DNA of 64,000 nucleotides, from assembly GCF_027943255.1 (NCBI RefSeq), contig NC_072897.1, positions 18,042,044-18,106,043 on the forward strand. Direction: 5' to 3'. The notes below the pieces were generated by a model. The model was not told the DNA's origin. It saw nothing but the letters and a program-made list of their open reading frames with translations, and ran no database searches. The stretch is from Anastrepha obliqua (taxonomy: Eukaryota; Arthropoda; Insecta; Diptera; Tephritidae). Below, one piece after another: positions 1-8,622 of the stretch; within the stretch, counting starts at the first letter, position 1, and each line of letters starts with the position of its first letter. A program made the translations under genes and the position numbers.

Positions 1-60
1 GTTTAGGCGTGAATCGGCGACTAACGAACATAAAAAACGTCTCCATTTTTATATATAAGA
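1..60 (-). mobile_element. Helitron 5' terminus, cut by window edge
   Basis: The reverse complement begins TCTTATATATAAAAATGGAG and matches, with a few differences, the 5' end of the Helitron at 44577-47378 on the opposite strand. The base before TC on the minus strand is A, as expected for Helitron insertion between A and T. Only the first 60 bases lie in the window; the rest would be left of position 1. It abuts the A-tail of the neighbouring jockey element. Confidence 0.75.
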
Positions 61-70
61 TACAATAATA

Positions 71-2842
71 TTTATTTATTTTTTTTTTTTTTTTATTATT
101 ATTTACACTGTAACTAGTTAATAAATTATAAACTAACGAACAATTTGGATTTAATTTTGTACAATACAACTAAATTTAAAGATACTCTGCATCAGGCTTG
201 CAGGGAAATGGGCTACTGCGTGAGTTGGTGCGGTTTTTTTCGTTTCAGCCTTTCTTTCCATTTAACGGGGTCAATTAGGGCTGAGGCTTCGCTATTTACA
301 TGGTGGCGTAGTCTTTCCATATGAGACTTAGCGTTGATGTTGATCGAAGTGGCAACTGATTCGATGCCAAGGTCGCGTTCGATATCGGTGTTACGGACGT
401 ACCAAGGTGCATTAACAGCGCATCGTAGTACCTTATTTTGGAATCTTTGTATGGATTTTATGTTGGTTGAGCTTGAGCAGCCCCATAACTGGATCCCATA
501 TGTCCAAATTGGTTTAAGCACCTGCTTATATAAAAGAATTTTATTGTATAGGTATAAGGCTGATTGGTTGCCCATAAGCCAGTACATATTTCTAAATCTG
601 ATATCTAACTCTTCTCTTTTCTTTTTAACGTGAGCATTCCATCTAAGCTTGGTATCTAGTGTCATACCTAAGTATTTGGCGGTGTTGTGATGCGGGATTT
701 GTACGCCGTTTATATGTAGTGGCAGATATTTGATTTTCTTCTGTGTGAAGTCTAAATGAACCGATTTTGTTTCGTTTAGTTTTATGCGCCATTGAGTGGT
801 CCACTCGGAGATTTTATTTAAATAAATTTGAAGGTTTTTGATTGAGTCAATCTGAGTTTCTCCTACCGATAAGATGGCTGTGTCGTCAGCAAAAGTTGCT
901 GTGGAGCAATTTATGTCAATAGGTAGATCACACGTAAAAAGAATATAAAGAATGGGCCCCAGCACGCTGCCCTGGGGGACGCCAGCTTTAATTTCCTTAA
1001 GTTCGGAATATGTGTCTTCGTATTTTATTCGGAAAAAACGATCGGATAAGTACGATTTTAGAACATTAAAATATTGTATTGGTAGAAGCGCATTTATTTT
1101 GTTGAGGAGCCCAATGTGGCAAACTTTGTCAAAGGCTTTAGACACGTCGAGAAAGACAGCAGAGCACACCTTTTTTTCCTCAAAGGCGTTTTCAATGATG
1201 CGAGTAATTCTGTGCACTTGATCGATGGTAGAATGTTTTGTGCGAAAACCATATTGATGCACTAGTATTATATTTCTTTGCTTAATAATTATGTTGAGAC
1301 GTTTGGCTAAAAGCTTTTCCATCAGTTTTGATATAATTGGTAGGAGCGAGATAGGCCGATAAGATGTGACATCATGCGCTGGCTTCCCTGGTTTATTAAA
1401 CATAATTATTTCAGCAGTTTTCCAATATATTGAGATATGGTGCAATTTGAATGTGGCGTTCATTATTTCAGTAAACCTAGATACCGTGCATTGAGGAAGT
1501 TGTTTTAAAATTTCAGCAGTTATAAGATCATACCCAGGCGCTTTTTTTGATTTTAGTTTATTTATTTCACCAAGCAATTCGGAATCCGTAGCAAGGGGAA
1601 TTTCGGCATCAGTTTCATAGGTAAGTGGCTGCATTCCGGCTATCCTCGACGTGTCATATGGCTTAAAGATGCCCTCGAGGTACTCAGCAAAAACTTTAGC
1701 TTTTTCTTTACTGCTTTTGGCCCAAGAACTGTCTTCTTTTTTGATTGGTGGGTACTGTGTTACTGGCTGTGAAAAGTTTTTTGTACATTTCCAGAGCGAG
1801 TAATCAGTGCTGCGTTCGTTCGATAAGCTCTTTAGATACGTACTCAGAGATCTGTTTTTAAAATCTTTTATTTTCCTGGAAATTTCTTTCGTAATTTTAT
1901 TTAGTCGTTTTTTGTCGGAGGGAGATCTTGTTTGCTGCCATCGTCTTCGTATTTTGCGTTTTTCTGCGACCATATCTTTAATATCTTTGGTATATTTATG
2001 ACCTGATGTGACAAACTTTTTTTCCGAAGTGCTCCAGGCTGCCAGTTGTATAAGGTTAGATAATCTTAATATTTCATCATCTAAATCGGAAGTGTTGGTA
2101 ATTTCTGCATTGTGATTATCCGCGGTTAAAACGTTCCTAAAATATTCCCAATCCGTATATTTATTTGTTAGCGTAAATGGAAATTTCTTAATAAGCGCAT
2201 TTTCATATAATGTTAATAAAATTGGAGAATGATCCGAGTTCATATCCAACCCGCTTTCTATGCTGATATAATTAGCTGATATTTTTTTGGCAATGAAAAA
2301 ATCGATTAGGTCGGGTATTTTTTGTGAATCCGTTGGCCAGTATGTTGGAGTCCCAGTAGAAAATGTTATACATCCAGTCTGTTGAAGAGCTTTGCATAAT
2401 TCTCTACCTTTTGTAGTGGTTAATCTCGAGCCCCAGTGTGTGTGCTTCGCATTGAAGTCACCGCCCATTAAAAATCGGTTGTCGTGACTATTAATTAGCT
2501 CTATGTATTGGTCGCATTTGATCTGATGTTTTGGGGGACTATAGACTGCAGTGACTGATAAATTCCTATCACTCTCCACTGTTACGGTTATTGCTTGAAA
2601 TTCAGGTATAGAGATGCTGCCTTCTTCGTAATGCTTTATATTGTTTCTTATAATAATAGCAGCGCCTCCTCGTGCGGCGTTGTTTGGGTGAATTGAATGG
2701 TATGTATTGTAGTTTTTGAATTTGATATATGACTGCTTGGTAAAGTGCGTCTCAGATATTAGGCAGATGTCGATTTTTTCGGTTTCTAAAATCATTTCCA
2801 GCTCGCTTTGATGTTTAAACAAGCCGTTTGCAGAGTGAACTT
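71..2842 (-). mobile_element. jockey-clade LINE, 5'-truncated
   Basis: Non-LTR retrotransposon on the minus strand. It has an endonuclease-reverse transcriptase ORF, a short 3' UTR and an A-rich tail (T-run at 79-94 on the plus strand). ORF1 and the first few endonuclease residues are missing, the usual result of incomplete reverse transcription. The 5' junction at 2842/2843 is fused directly to a fragment of another transposon. The exact 3' end in the A/T-rich tail is uncertain by some 10 bases. Confidence 0.85.
213..2842 (-). CDS. jockey-like ORF2: endonuclease and reverse transcriptase
   Basis: ORF2 nicks target DNA and copies the element RNA at the nick (target-primed reverse transcription). 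The N-terminal third is an APE-type endonuclease with ISETHF near the start, GGDFNAKHTHWGS and SDHSPIL. The reverse transcriptase follows with GVPQGSVLGP and the catalytic FADD box (FADDTAILS). The frame has no internal stop, so the enzyme domain looks intact apart from the 5' truncation. The same frame stays open upstream to 2990 through an unrelated transposon fragment without an ATG, so those roughly 49 N-terminal residues are a chance fusion. There is no RNase H domain, as usual for the jockey clade. Nothing in the truncated copy supplies a promoter. Confidence 0.85.
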
Positions 2843-3185
2843 CAATGAACTTGAAAAATAGTGCACTGCCGTGCACGACAGAGCTGTAATACTTGATATT
2901 GAAGTACATTGGCACATAACATTTAATTATAAATTCAACCAGAATTCTTAAATTTGCATCTGGATTTTCCGTTGTTACATATAATCGCAATAATCAAGCG
3001 GCCTTGGTGAGCCACCGAGAATGTACAATTTTTCCTGGTTTGATGTTAGCCAGATCCACCGGAACCTCGCCGCTAGAAATTGCATGGGCCATGTCGTATA
3101 AATACTTCGAATCGGTGGAAAATTCAATTTTTTCTGGAGCAGGGGGCATATTTTGCAACTCAATTTTCTGGAAGTCGTCCACCGC

Positions 3186-3258
3186 CTGAAAATATATAAT
3201 AATAAAATAATTAAAAATGGTTGACAATTATAATAAATGAGTGATAGCAATAACTTAC
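3186..3258 (-). other. spliceosomal intron in copy 1
   Basis: The minus strand reads GTAAGT at the 5' end and TATTTTCAG at the 3' end, 73 bp and very AT-rich. The coding frames on both sides are parts of the same protein family. The intron is also present in copy 2, so the copies are DNA-level duplicates, not processed cDNA. Confidence 0.75.
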
Positions 3259-3793
3259 CGGAAGAGTTTCACAAGTTTCGATTTGACGGCTCAGTTTTCC
3301 GGTTGCCGATCTTGGTCCAGTGCTGGTTGATTTATCCAAAGCTTCAAACAATGCTGAAACGGAAGTTCGTTGAACTGTAGAAGGCAAACGAACCAATGCA
3401 ATGGTCTTTTTAACAGCAATTCGAATCGTCGTATAATTCCACCGTGTGGGCCAGTGTTTGTTGGCTCACCGTCAGTGCATATTCCAATTAATGCATCCAG
3501 TAATATATTTTTATCGTTGAAAAAACCATTTAATTTGGTTGTTTTGTATTCAGCAGTTTCATGTTCCAGTCATACGTAACCAATCAATTCAGAATTGGGT
3601 TCTCTCAAAATAACAAGATGAGGTTCTTTTACCATCCTAGTATGATACTTCTCATCAATTTTATCTATCGTTAAAGTATCATCTTTTCTGCCATCGAATG
3701 AAAACGCTAACAAATTGGTATCATCTAACCGTTTGCGAAGCACTTCTTGTCTGCATTTCTCTTTTTCTCTATGAACTTTCGATTTATCCATGA

Positions 3794-3924
3794 TGATCCA
3801 TGTTACTCGTGGATGATGTAGCTTTCGAATGGTGAAAGAATTTTTAAAATCGGTCCAGTAGTTTTTGAGCCTATTCGTAACAAACAAACAAACAAAGTTT
3901 TCCTCTTTATAATATTAGTATAGA
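3794..3924 (-). mobile_element. 131-bp Helitron-like 5'-end insertion
   Basis: Present in copy 1 but precisely absent from copy 2, where the flanks meet without gap or duplication. The minus strand begins TCTATACTAATATTATAAAG, the type of 5' terminus seen on many animal Helitrons, and it lies between A and T. The other end lacks CTAG and a 3' hairpin. It is either a 3'-truncated Helitron or a tiny non-autonomous form. The outline is sure, the class less so. Confidence 0.6.
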
Positions 3925-4004
3925 TGAGAGGTTTCCTATGCTTATCTTTAATTTTAAAATCTTGCAAAAGAGCGGTTCCCAATGCTGATGCTACTCTGCC
4001 AGGC

Positions 4005-4384
4005 CAGGAAAGTATTTTTGTTCAGAAATATAATAGTGGTTTAAGATATTTCAACACTTATTTTATGTTGTATTTCAATTTATAGTTTATGTATTCGACA
4101 GCATATTACATATGTATGTAGGTATGTACATTTGTATATGAAAAACAATAATGCACAAGGGCAAAAACATATTCTTTTCATATGTATCATACATATGCAT
4201 GCATACCTAATTATCCTTGACTTATTTATTCACATGTCACAGCACATCACATTCCTACAAGAAATCAAATAAACATACGCACGAGTGAACGAGCTTCTTC
4301 CTAACAATTGCAAAAACATTTCTGCTCTAAAGCCTATGCAGGTGTGTATGTATATATACTAGGCGGGTCGATTTAAAAATCGCT
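4005..4384. other. no gene seen
   Basis: AT-rich spacer between the transposon fragment and the complete TIR transposon. It contains short ATGTATGTA/CATACATATG-type simple sequence and, at about 4368-4381, a small palindrome (CGATTTAAAAATCG) just outside the left inverted repeat. No coding or RNA feature is evident. Confidence 0.5.
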
Positions 4385-4499
4385 CATTGCTCTGTGAAAA
4401 TCGTATTCTAGGGATCAAAATAAGAAACTTTGCCGAAGGAACCATACCTCTAAAACGATTTCTGATGTCCCCCAATTTGGGTCGAACTTTTGTGTAGGG
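4385..4499 (+). repeat. left terminal inverted repeat
   Basis: 115 bp from CATTGCTCTGTG inward to TGTGTAGGG. The reverse complement is found at 7454-7568 with roughly 95 percent identity by eye. Just inside it, 4500-4650 is an unusually GC-rich non-coding stretch for this window. Confidence 0.8.
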
Positions 4500-4854
4500 A
4501 CAAATTTTGAAAAATCCCACTTTGACCCATTTAGAGTGCTCCAATCGAGTGCAAATGTATGACCGACCCCCACTAACTTTGGACGGCCGAGCCACCCATG
4601 CCAGTGGCACACCCCCTGGAACTCCCCTGTGGGGTTCCCCATACAATCATTTCAAAATATCACCATTTTTGGCCTTTACATGAAAAAATCAGCTAAATCG
4701 CTATGTTTTTTCTTTATTTTTATTTATAATAAAATAATATTTATTATTTATTTATAATAATATATATTTTTTCTCTTAAGAAATTTATTTAGTCAGAACA
4801 TATGTAAATGAAAAAATTAATTTAAGTGAGTTATAGAAAAGAAACTAAAAAAAA

Positions 4855-5712
4855 TTATTGTTTGAAGTTTTTTTTACTTTCAAGTCTGGGCAATTTCGCA
4901 CGGCTCTCTAATGTCGTCGCCATAACAGCCTCTACATTTTCCGGTATAACCCGTTTGGAAACGCTAGCTAGCAATTGAACATGTCGTTCCGTTCCTTGTA
5001 TGTGTGATGGAATTTTTGGATCATTAAACGGTGGATCATCTTGATTTAAATATTCTTTCAATGTATCGTACGGAATGCTTCGCGTGAATGGTGGTTCAAA
5101 TACGATATTTATATCATTCAAATTGATCATTTCCGTATAACTTGTGCAATTAAAGTTTATGTCTGGTTTTTTATAAACTTTAAGTTCCATTGGCTCGTCA
5201 ACATCGGTTCGATAGCGTAGAATTTTCTTGATGGCACAGTCGCGCTTTTCTTTGCTATCATCAAACACCATTGATAACAAGATATTTTCCGAATGTGCAT
5301 AATATGAATTATCTTTAATTACTTGATTGACAATTTTGCGTAAACGAGGTTCTAGAAATGGTGACCAACCAATGAACTTGAAAAATAATGCACTGTCGTA
5401 CACGACAGAGCTGTAATACTTGATATTGAAGTACATTGGCACATAACATTTAATTATAAATTCAACCAGAATTCTTAAATTTGCATCTGGATTTTCCGTT
5501 GTTACATATAATCGCAATAATCTAGCGGCCTTGGTGAGCCACCGAGAATGTACAATTTTTCCTGGTTTGATGTTAGCCAGATCTACCGGAACCACGCCGC
5601 TAGAAATTGCATGGGCCATGTCGTATAAATACTTCGAATCGGTGGAAAATTCAATTTTTTCTGGAGCAGGGGGCATATTTTGCAACTCAATTTTCTGGAA
5701 GTCGTCCACCGC
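4855..5712 (-). CDS. C-terminal exon of candidate transposase
   Basis: Starts at the intron acceptor (CAG at 5713-5715 on the plus strand, read as CTG) and runs about 285 codons to a stop at 4855. It contains the HSRWLTKAARLLRLY motif and a run of aromatic and helical segments typical of the C-terminal half of the family. The tail is basic (LESKKNFKQ). The frame is open throughout, so the lesions of the gene are all upstream of this exon. Confidence 0.6.
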   Translation of the reverse strand, partial: AVDDFQKIELQNMPPAPEKIEFSTDSKYLYDMAHAISSGVVPVDLANIKPGKIVHSRWLTKAARLLRLYVTTENPDANLRILVEFIIKCYVPMYFNIKYYSSVVYDSALFFKFIGWSPFLEPRLRKIVNQVIKDNSYYAHSENILLSMVFDDSKEKRDCAIKKILRYRTDVDEPMELKVYKKPDINFNCTSYTEMINLNDINIVFEPPFTRSIPYDTLKEYLNQDDPPFNDPKIPSHIQGTERHVQLLASVSKRVIPENVEAVMATTLESRAKLPRLESKKNFKQ

Positions 5713-5785
5713 CTGAAAATATATAATAATAAAATAATTAAAAATGGTTGACAATTATAATAAATGAGTGATAGCATTAACTTAC
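5713..5785 (-). other. spliceosomal intron in copy 2
   Basis: Minus strand GTAAGTTAATGC at the donor and TATATTTTCAG at the acceptor, 73 bp. Identical in position and nearly in sequence to the intron at 3186-3258. Confidence 0.75.
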
Positions 5786-6096
5786 CGGAAGAGTTTCACA
5801 AGTTTCGATTTGACGGCTCAGTTTTCCGGTTGCCGATCTTGGTCCAGTGCTGGTTGATTTATCCAAAGCTTCAAACAATGCTGAAACGGAAGTTCGTTGA
5901 ACTGTAGAAGGCAAACGAACCAATGCAATGGTCTTTTTAACAGCAATTCGAATCGTCGTATAATTCCACCGTGTGGGCCAGTGTTTGTTGGCTCACCGTC
6001 AGTGCATATTCCAATTAATGCATCCAGTAATATATTTTTATCGTTGAAAAAACCATTTAATTTGGTTGTTTTGTATTCAGCAGTTTCATGTTCCAG

Positions 6097-7209
6097 TCAT
6101 ACGTAACCAATCAATTCAGAATTGGGTTCTCTCAAAATAACAAGATGAGGTTCTTTTACCATCCTAGTATGATACTTCTCATCAATTTTATCTATCGTTA
6201 AAGTATCATCTTTTCTGCCATCGAATGAAAACGTTAACAAATTGGTATCATCTAACCGTTTGCGAAGCACTTCTTGTCTGCATTTCTCTTTTTCTCTATG
6301 AACTTTCGATTTATCCATGATGAGAGGTTTCCTATGCTTATCTTTAATTTTAAAATCTTGCAAAAGAGCGGTTCCCAATGCTGATGCTACTCTGCCAGGC
6401 ACACCAAATCTGTCACATACCAAGGCAAAGTTAAAACAATCGTATCTCTCTGTGTATTGTGAACTTGTGCTTCTATCCATATCTTCTTGAACCCGTGGCG
6501 GTGCGTATGTTGAATCATCGTGATCTTGGTATGTTGGAATTGATGACATAGACGTTACTCCTTGCTCTTCAGTTTCCATCACAAATGCATCTATTGTTAG
6601 TCTTCTCTGACTACGTTGATCGTGCATGAACTCTTTGAGGCGTGCGGGAACCCAGCCGCATGCACATGGAGCTGCCTTCAAATCGCATTTACATATTCCA
6701 ATGTAAAAAATTGTTTCCAGAGATTTTACATACTCTGTAAATTGTTGGGTGTTGTTTCTTCTCTTGATTTGCTCTTGATACTTGTCAAGCAATTTATTCA
6801 ATTTATTAAATACAATTTTTTTTAGCATTATTTCCATACCAAGTTTTTCCCAAATTCCAATCAACTTATCTTGTACTTGAATAGTGAATGATTTATGGGA
6901 AAACTTTTTTTGTTCTGTTTTAGCACGTTCGCTTAAGTAAAAATAATATCTCAAGATATCCAGATGGGTTGGTAAATTAAGATCAGTCAAATCACTAGAC
7001 ACACCGAAAACAGTAACATCATGCTTGGATATAAGACTCATTGGGTTTTCGATAGTTGTTGATGTAGTTTCTTCATCTTGCGGTGTAGAGGATTCATTGT
7101 AAACTTTTTGATTTGGAATGGTCACTTCACTTATTATTTTTTTTAAAATATTTTTTTTATCTGAAATTAGCACTTCACACTTTGAGTTCTTCACAACGAC
7201 TAAATGCAT
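6097..7209 (-). CDS. N-terminal part of candidate transposase
   Basis: About 370 codons open from ATG 7209 to the TGA at 6097. No signal peptide or membrane segment. It is rich in K, E and S with a predicted helical middle (residues about 90-170), then a Cys-rich putative zinc site, a charged linker with many S/T/D residues, and FSFDGRKDDTLTIDKIDEKYH near the end. The reading frame beyond the TGA continues to encode family-like sequence, so this is a truncated piece of a longer protein, not a complete one. Confidence 0.6.
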   Translation of the reverse strand: MHLVVVKNSKCEVLISDKKNILKKIISEVTIPNQKVYNESSTPQDEETTSTTIENPMSLISKHDVTVFGVSSDLTDLNLPTHLDILRYYFYLSERAKTEQKKFSHKSFTIQVQDKLIGIWEKLGMEIMLKKIVFNKLNKLLDKYQEQIKRRNNTQQFTEYVKSLETIFYIGICKCDLKAAPCACGWVPARLKEFMHDQRSQRRLTIDAFVMETEEQGVTSMSSIPTYQDHDDSTYAPPRVQEDMDRSTSSQYTERYDCFNFALVCDRFGVPGRVASALGTALLQDFKIKDKHRKPLIMDKSKVHREKEKCRQEVLRKRLDDTNLLTFSFDGRKDDTLTIDKIDEKYHTRMVKEPHLVILREPNSELIGYV

Positions 7210-7453
7210 TCCCAAAAACTGTTGCGTTATACGAGTACATATATGGTATACGAGACGAGGTAATAAGAAGGGAATGGTAATTTCAATTCTACCTGCTGTG
7301 TCTTGTGGTTGCTTAAAAAAAACAACACAAGCAATTTTACGATCTGCAATTGTGTCACAGTGATACCTTCATTGTTTAAAAGGGTTGCGGTGCATTCCAG
7401 TGATACCTTAATTGTTGAAATGGTTGCAAAAAACGCGCATTTCTTAAGAAGGC

Positions 7454-7568
7454 CCCTACCCAAAAGTTCGAACCAAATTGGGGGACATCAGAATTCGTTT
7501 TAGAGGTATGGTTCCTTCGGCAAAGTTTCTTATTTTGATCCCTAGAATATGATTTTCACAGAGCAATG
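7454..7568 (-). repeat. right terminal inverted repeat
   Basis: Reverse complement of the left repeat, ending GAGCAATG. Differences from the left arm are scattered substitutions only, with no indel over 115 bp. Confidence 0.8.
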
Positions 7569-8155
7569 GGCAAACATACATATACATACAGTTAGTAACA
7601 GAAGTAAGTATACACCGGACACGTTTTCAATTTTCCCCCAATCGACTCATTCAAACAACGTAAGTTATAACAAAATTGTGTCTTATTTACATGCATGAAA
7701 TACAAAAATCAAATTTAATCCAAATACTGTAACTGTATAAATAACTGTGTACCTACTTACCTTCTAAACTTCCCACAAAGTAATTGTATTCATATGTAGC
7801 TACATACATGCACGTTCATACAACGTTCATGCATATACATATGCGCTCCTTTCTTGCTTCCCTGTACTTTTGTCTACCGGCAAACGATATTCCCAATATT
7901 GTACTTACGAAAACAAAACACCTTGATACGAGTACACGCAAAAGTAGCAGCAAGCGCAACGCGAAGGTCGCTTTGCCTTCACGCATTCCAAAATGTTCTA
8001 GAGCACATCAAAAACACATGCCTCAACATGTGTATGTCGTCCAAAGCCAAAATCTAAGACTAGCAACTACAAAAACAAAATACATTCGTATACGCAGTCG
8101 CAGCGGCCATGATTCTTTTAGTCGGACGTCGCTCAACAATTTAGAATATTACATA
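7569..8155. other. no gene seen
   Basis: Spacer between the TIR transposon and the Helitron. ORFs of up to 151 codons occur but have no recognisable motif and read through simple ACATAC/ATGCA-type sequence. Nothing is supported. Confidence 0.5.
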
Positions 8156-8183
8156 CTAGCAACCCGCCCAGTTTCGCACGGGT
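8156..8183 (-). other. Helitron A 3' terminus: hairpin and CTAG
   Basis: The minus strand reads ACCCGTGCGAAACTGGGCGG, then GTTG and CTAG. The ACCCG...CGGGT stem a few bases before CTAG is the rolling-circle termination signal of this transposon class. Confidence 0.85.
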
Positions 8184-8427
8184 ATAAAATATATACCCTA
8201 TGTCACTCACTGAAAAAATTATTAAAATCGATCCAGTAGTTGTGGCTTATTCATTACTGCCCGTGGCCCGCACGCGTTAAATTTGGAGTAAAACAATTCC
8301 CCTTTCTTTATAGCATGAAGATTTCCTGCTATCTTTGGGATATCTAAATTCATACCCTACATTTTTGCATATTAACTTTTTGCATTTTTACATATGTGTT
8401 TATTTTATTTTTACAACAATTACTATA

Positions 8428-8622
8428 TTACAGAATGTCTTTATATACAACGTTCATAGCCTTCTTGTCATTAGACAATACAAACATGTTTTCTCTAGAG
8501 GTTACTCTTGAAAGAGCGACATACAGTTGGCCATTTGAAAAACAGTCAACACTCAAATCTAAGCCTGCAACGTTGAAGGTTTGACCCTGAGATTTATTAA
8601 TGGTCATTGCAAAAGATGTCTT
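8428..8622 (-). pseudogene. C-terminal end of Helitron A helicase
   Basis: The last 65 or so codons of the PIF1-like helicase lie in a different frame from the upstream part, because one base is missing near 8622. They carry the motif VI region (AMTINKSQGQT, then NGQLYVALSRV), ending at TAA 8428-8430. These are the helicase motifs that contact DNA and the ATP gamma-phosphate, so the main ORF without them would be inactive. Confidence 0.75.

Larger units (their letters stand above)
2843..4004 (-). pseudogene. internal fragment (copy 1) of the 4.4-7.6 kb TIR transposon
   Basis: After removing a 131-bp insertion (3794-3924), this segment is 1031 bp, exactly the length of its match at 5370-6400, with about eight substitutions and no other indels. 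It covers the middle of the transposon gene, including a 73-bp intron. It lacks both terminal inverted repeats. One end is cut by the jockey junction at 2842 and the other stops abruptly at 4004. It shares an in-frame TGA (3570-3572) and a one-base frameshift (about 3350) with copy 2, so it is dead. Confidence 0.85.
4855..7209 (-). pseudogene. candidate transposase gene, hAT-reminiscent, broken (copy 2)
   Basis: Split minus-strand gene: part 1 6097-7209, part 2 about 5786-6096, a 73-bp intron, part 3 4855-5712. Landmarks in order: a cysteine cluster (ICKCDLKAAPCAC), FDGRKDDTLT, CTDGEPTNTG, LHWFVCLLQFNELPF and HSRWLTKAARLLRLY. The spacing of an acidic DG motif, a second acidic DG..N motif, a C-x2-x-x-NEL motif and an RW motif recalls RNase H-fold hAT transposases, but this is inference. 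I recognise the family as widespread and uncharacterised in arthropods. Lesions: in-frame TGA at 6097-6099 and a one-base frameshift near 5877, both shared with copy 1. An ATG is available at 7209, but the frame is open upstream to a possible splice acceptor, so an upstream exon may be missing. Confidence 0.65.
4385..7568 (-). mobile_element. TIR-bounded DNA transposon with an uncharacterised gene
   Basis: 3184 bp bounded by 115-bp inverted repeats (4385-4499 and 7454-7568) that begin CATTGCTCTGTGAAAATC and differ at about five positions. The only substantial gene inside is a split minus-strand gene of an uncharacterised protein family, so that protein is the candidate transposase. No clear target-site duplication is visible immediately outside the repeats; the true ends may lie slightly further out. 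Known: long TIRs around one gene are the plan of cut-and-paste transposons. Inferred: assignment of this family to that class. Confidence 0.65.

Noticed and set aside
334..2001. Plus-strand ORFs opposite jockey ORF2
   Set aside because: Shadows of the minus-strand reverse transcriptase frame.
3570..3572. In-frame TGA as a recoded (selenocysteine or read-through) codon
   Set aside because: A separate frameshift downstream, also shared by both copies, already breaks the gene, so simple decay is more likely.
7784..8239. 151-codon plus-strand ORF as a gene
   Set aside because: It runs through simple repeats and crosses the Helitron 3' terminus; no motif.
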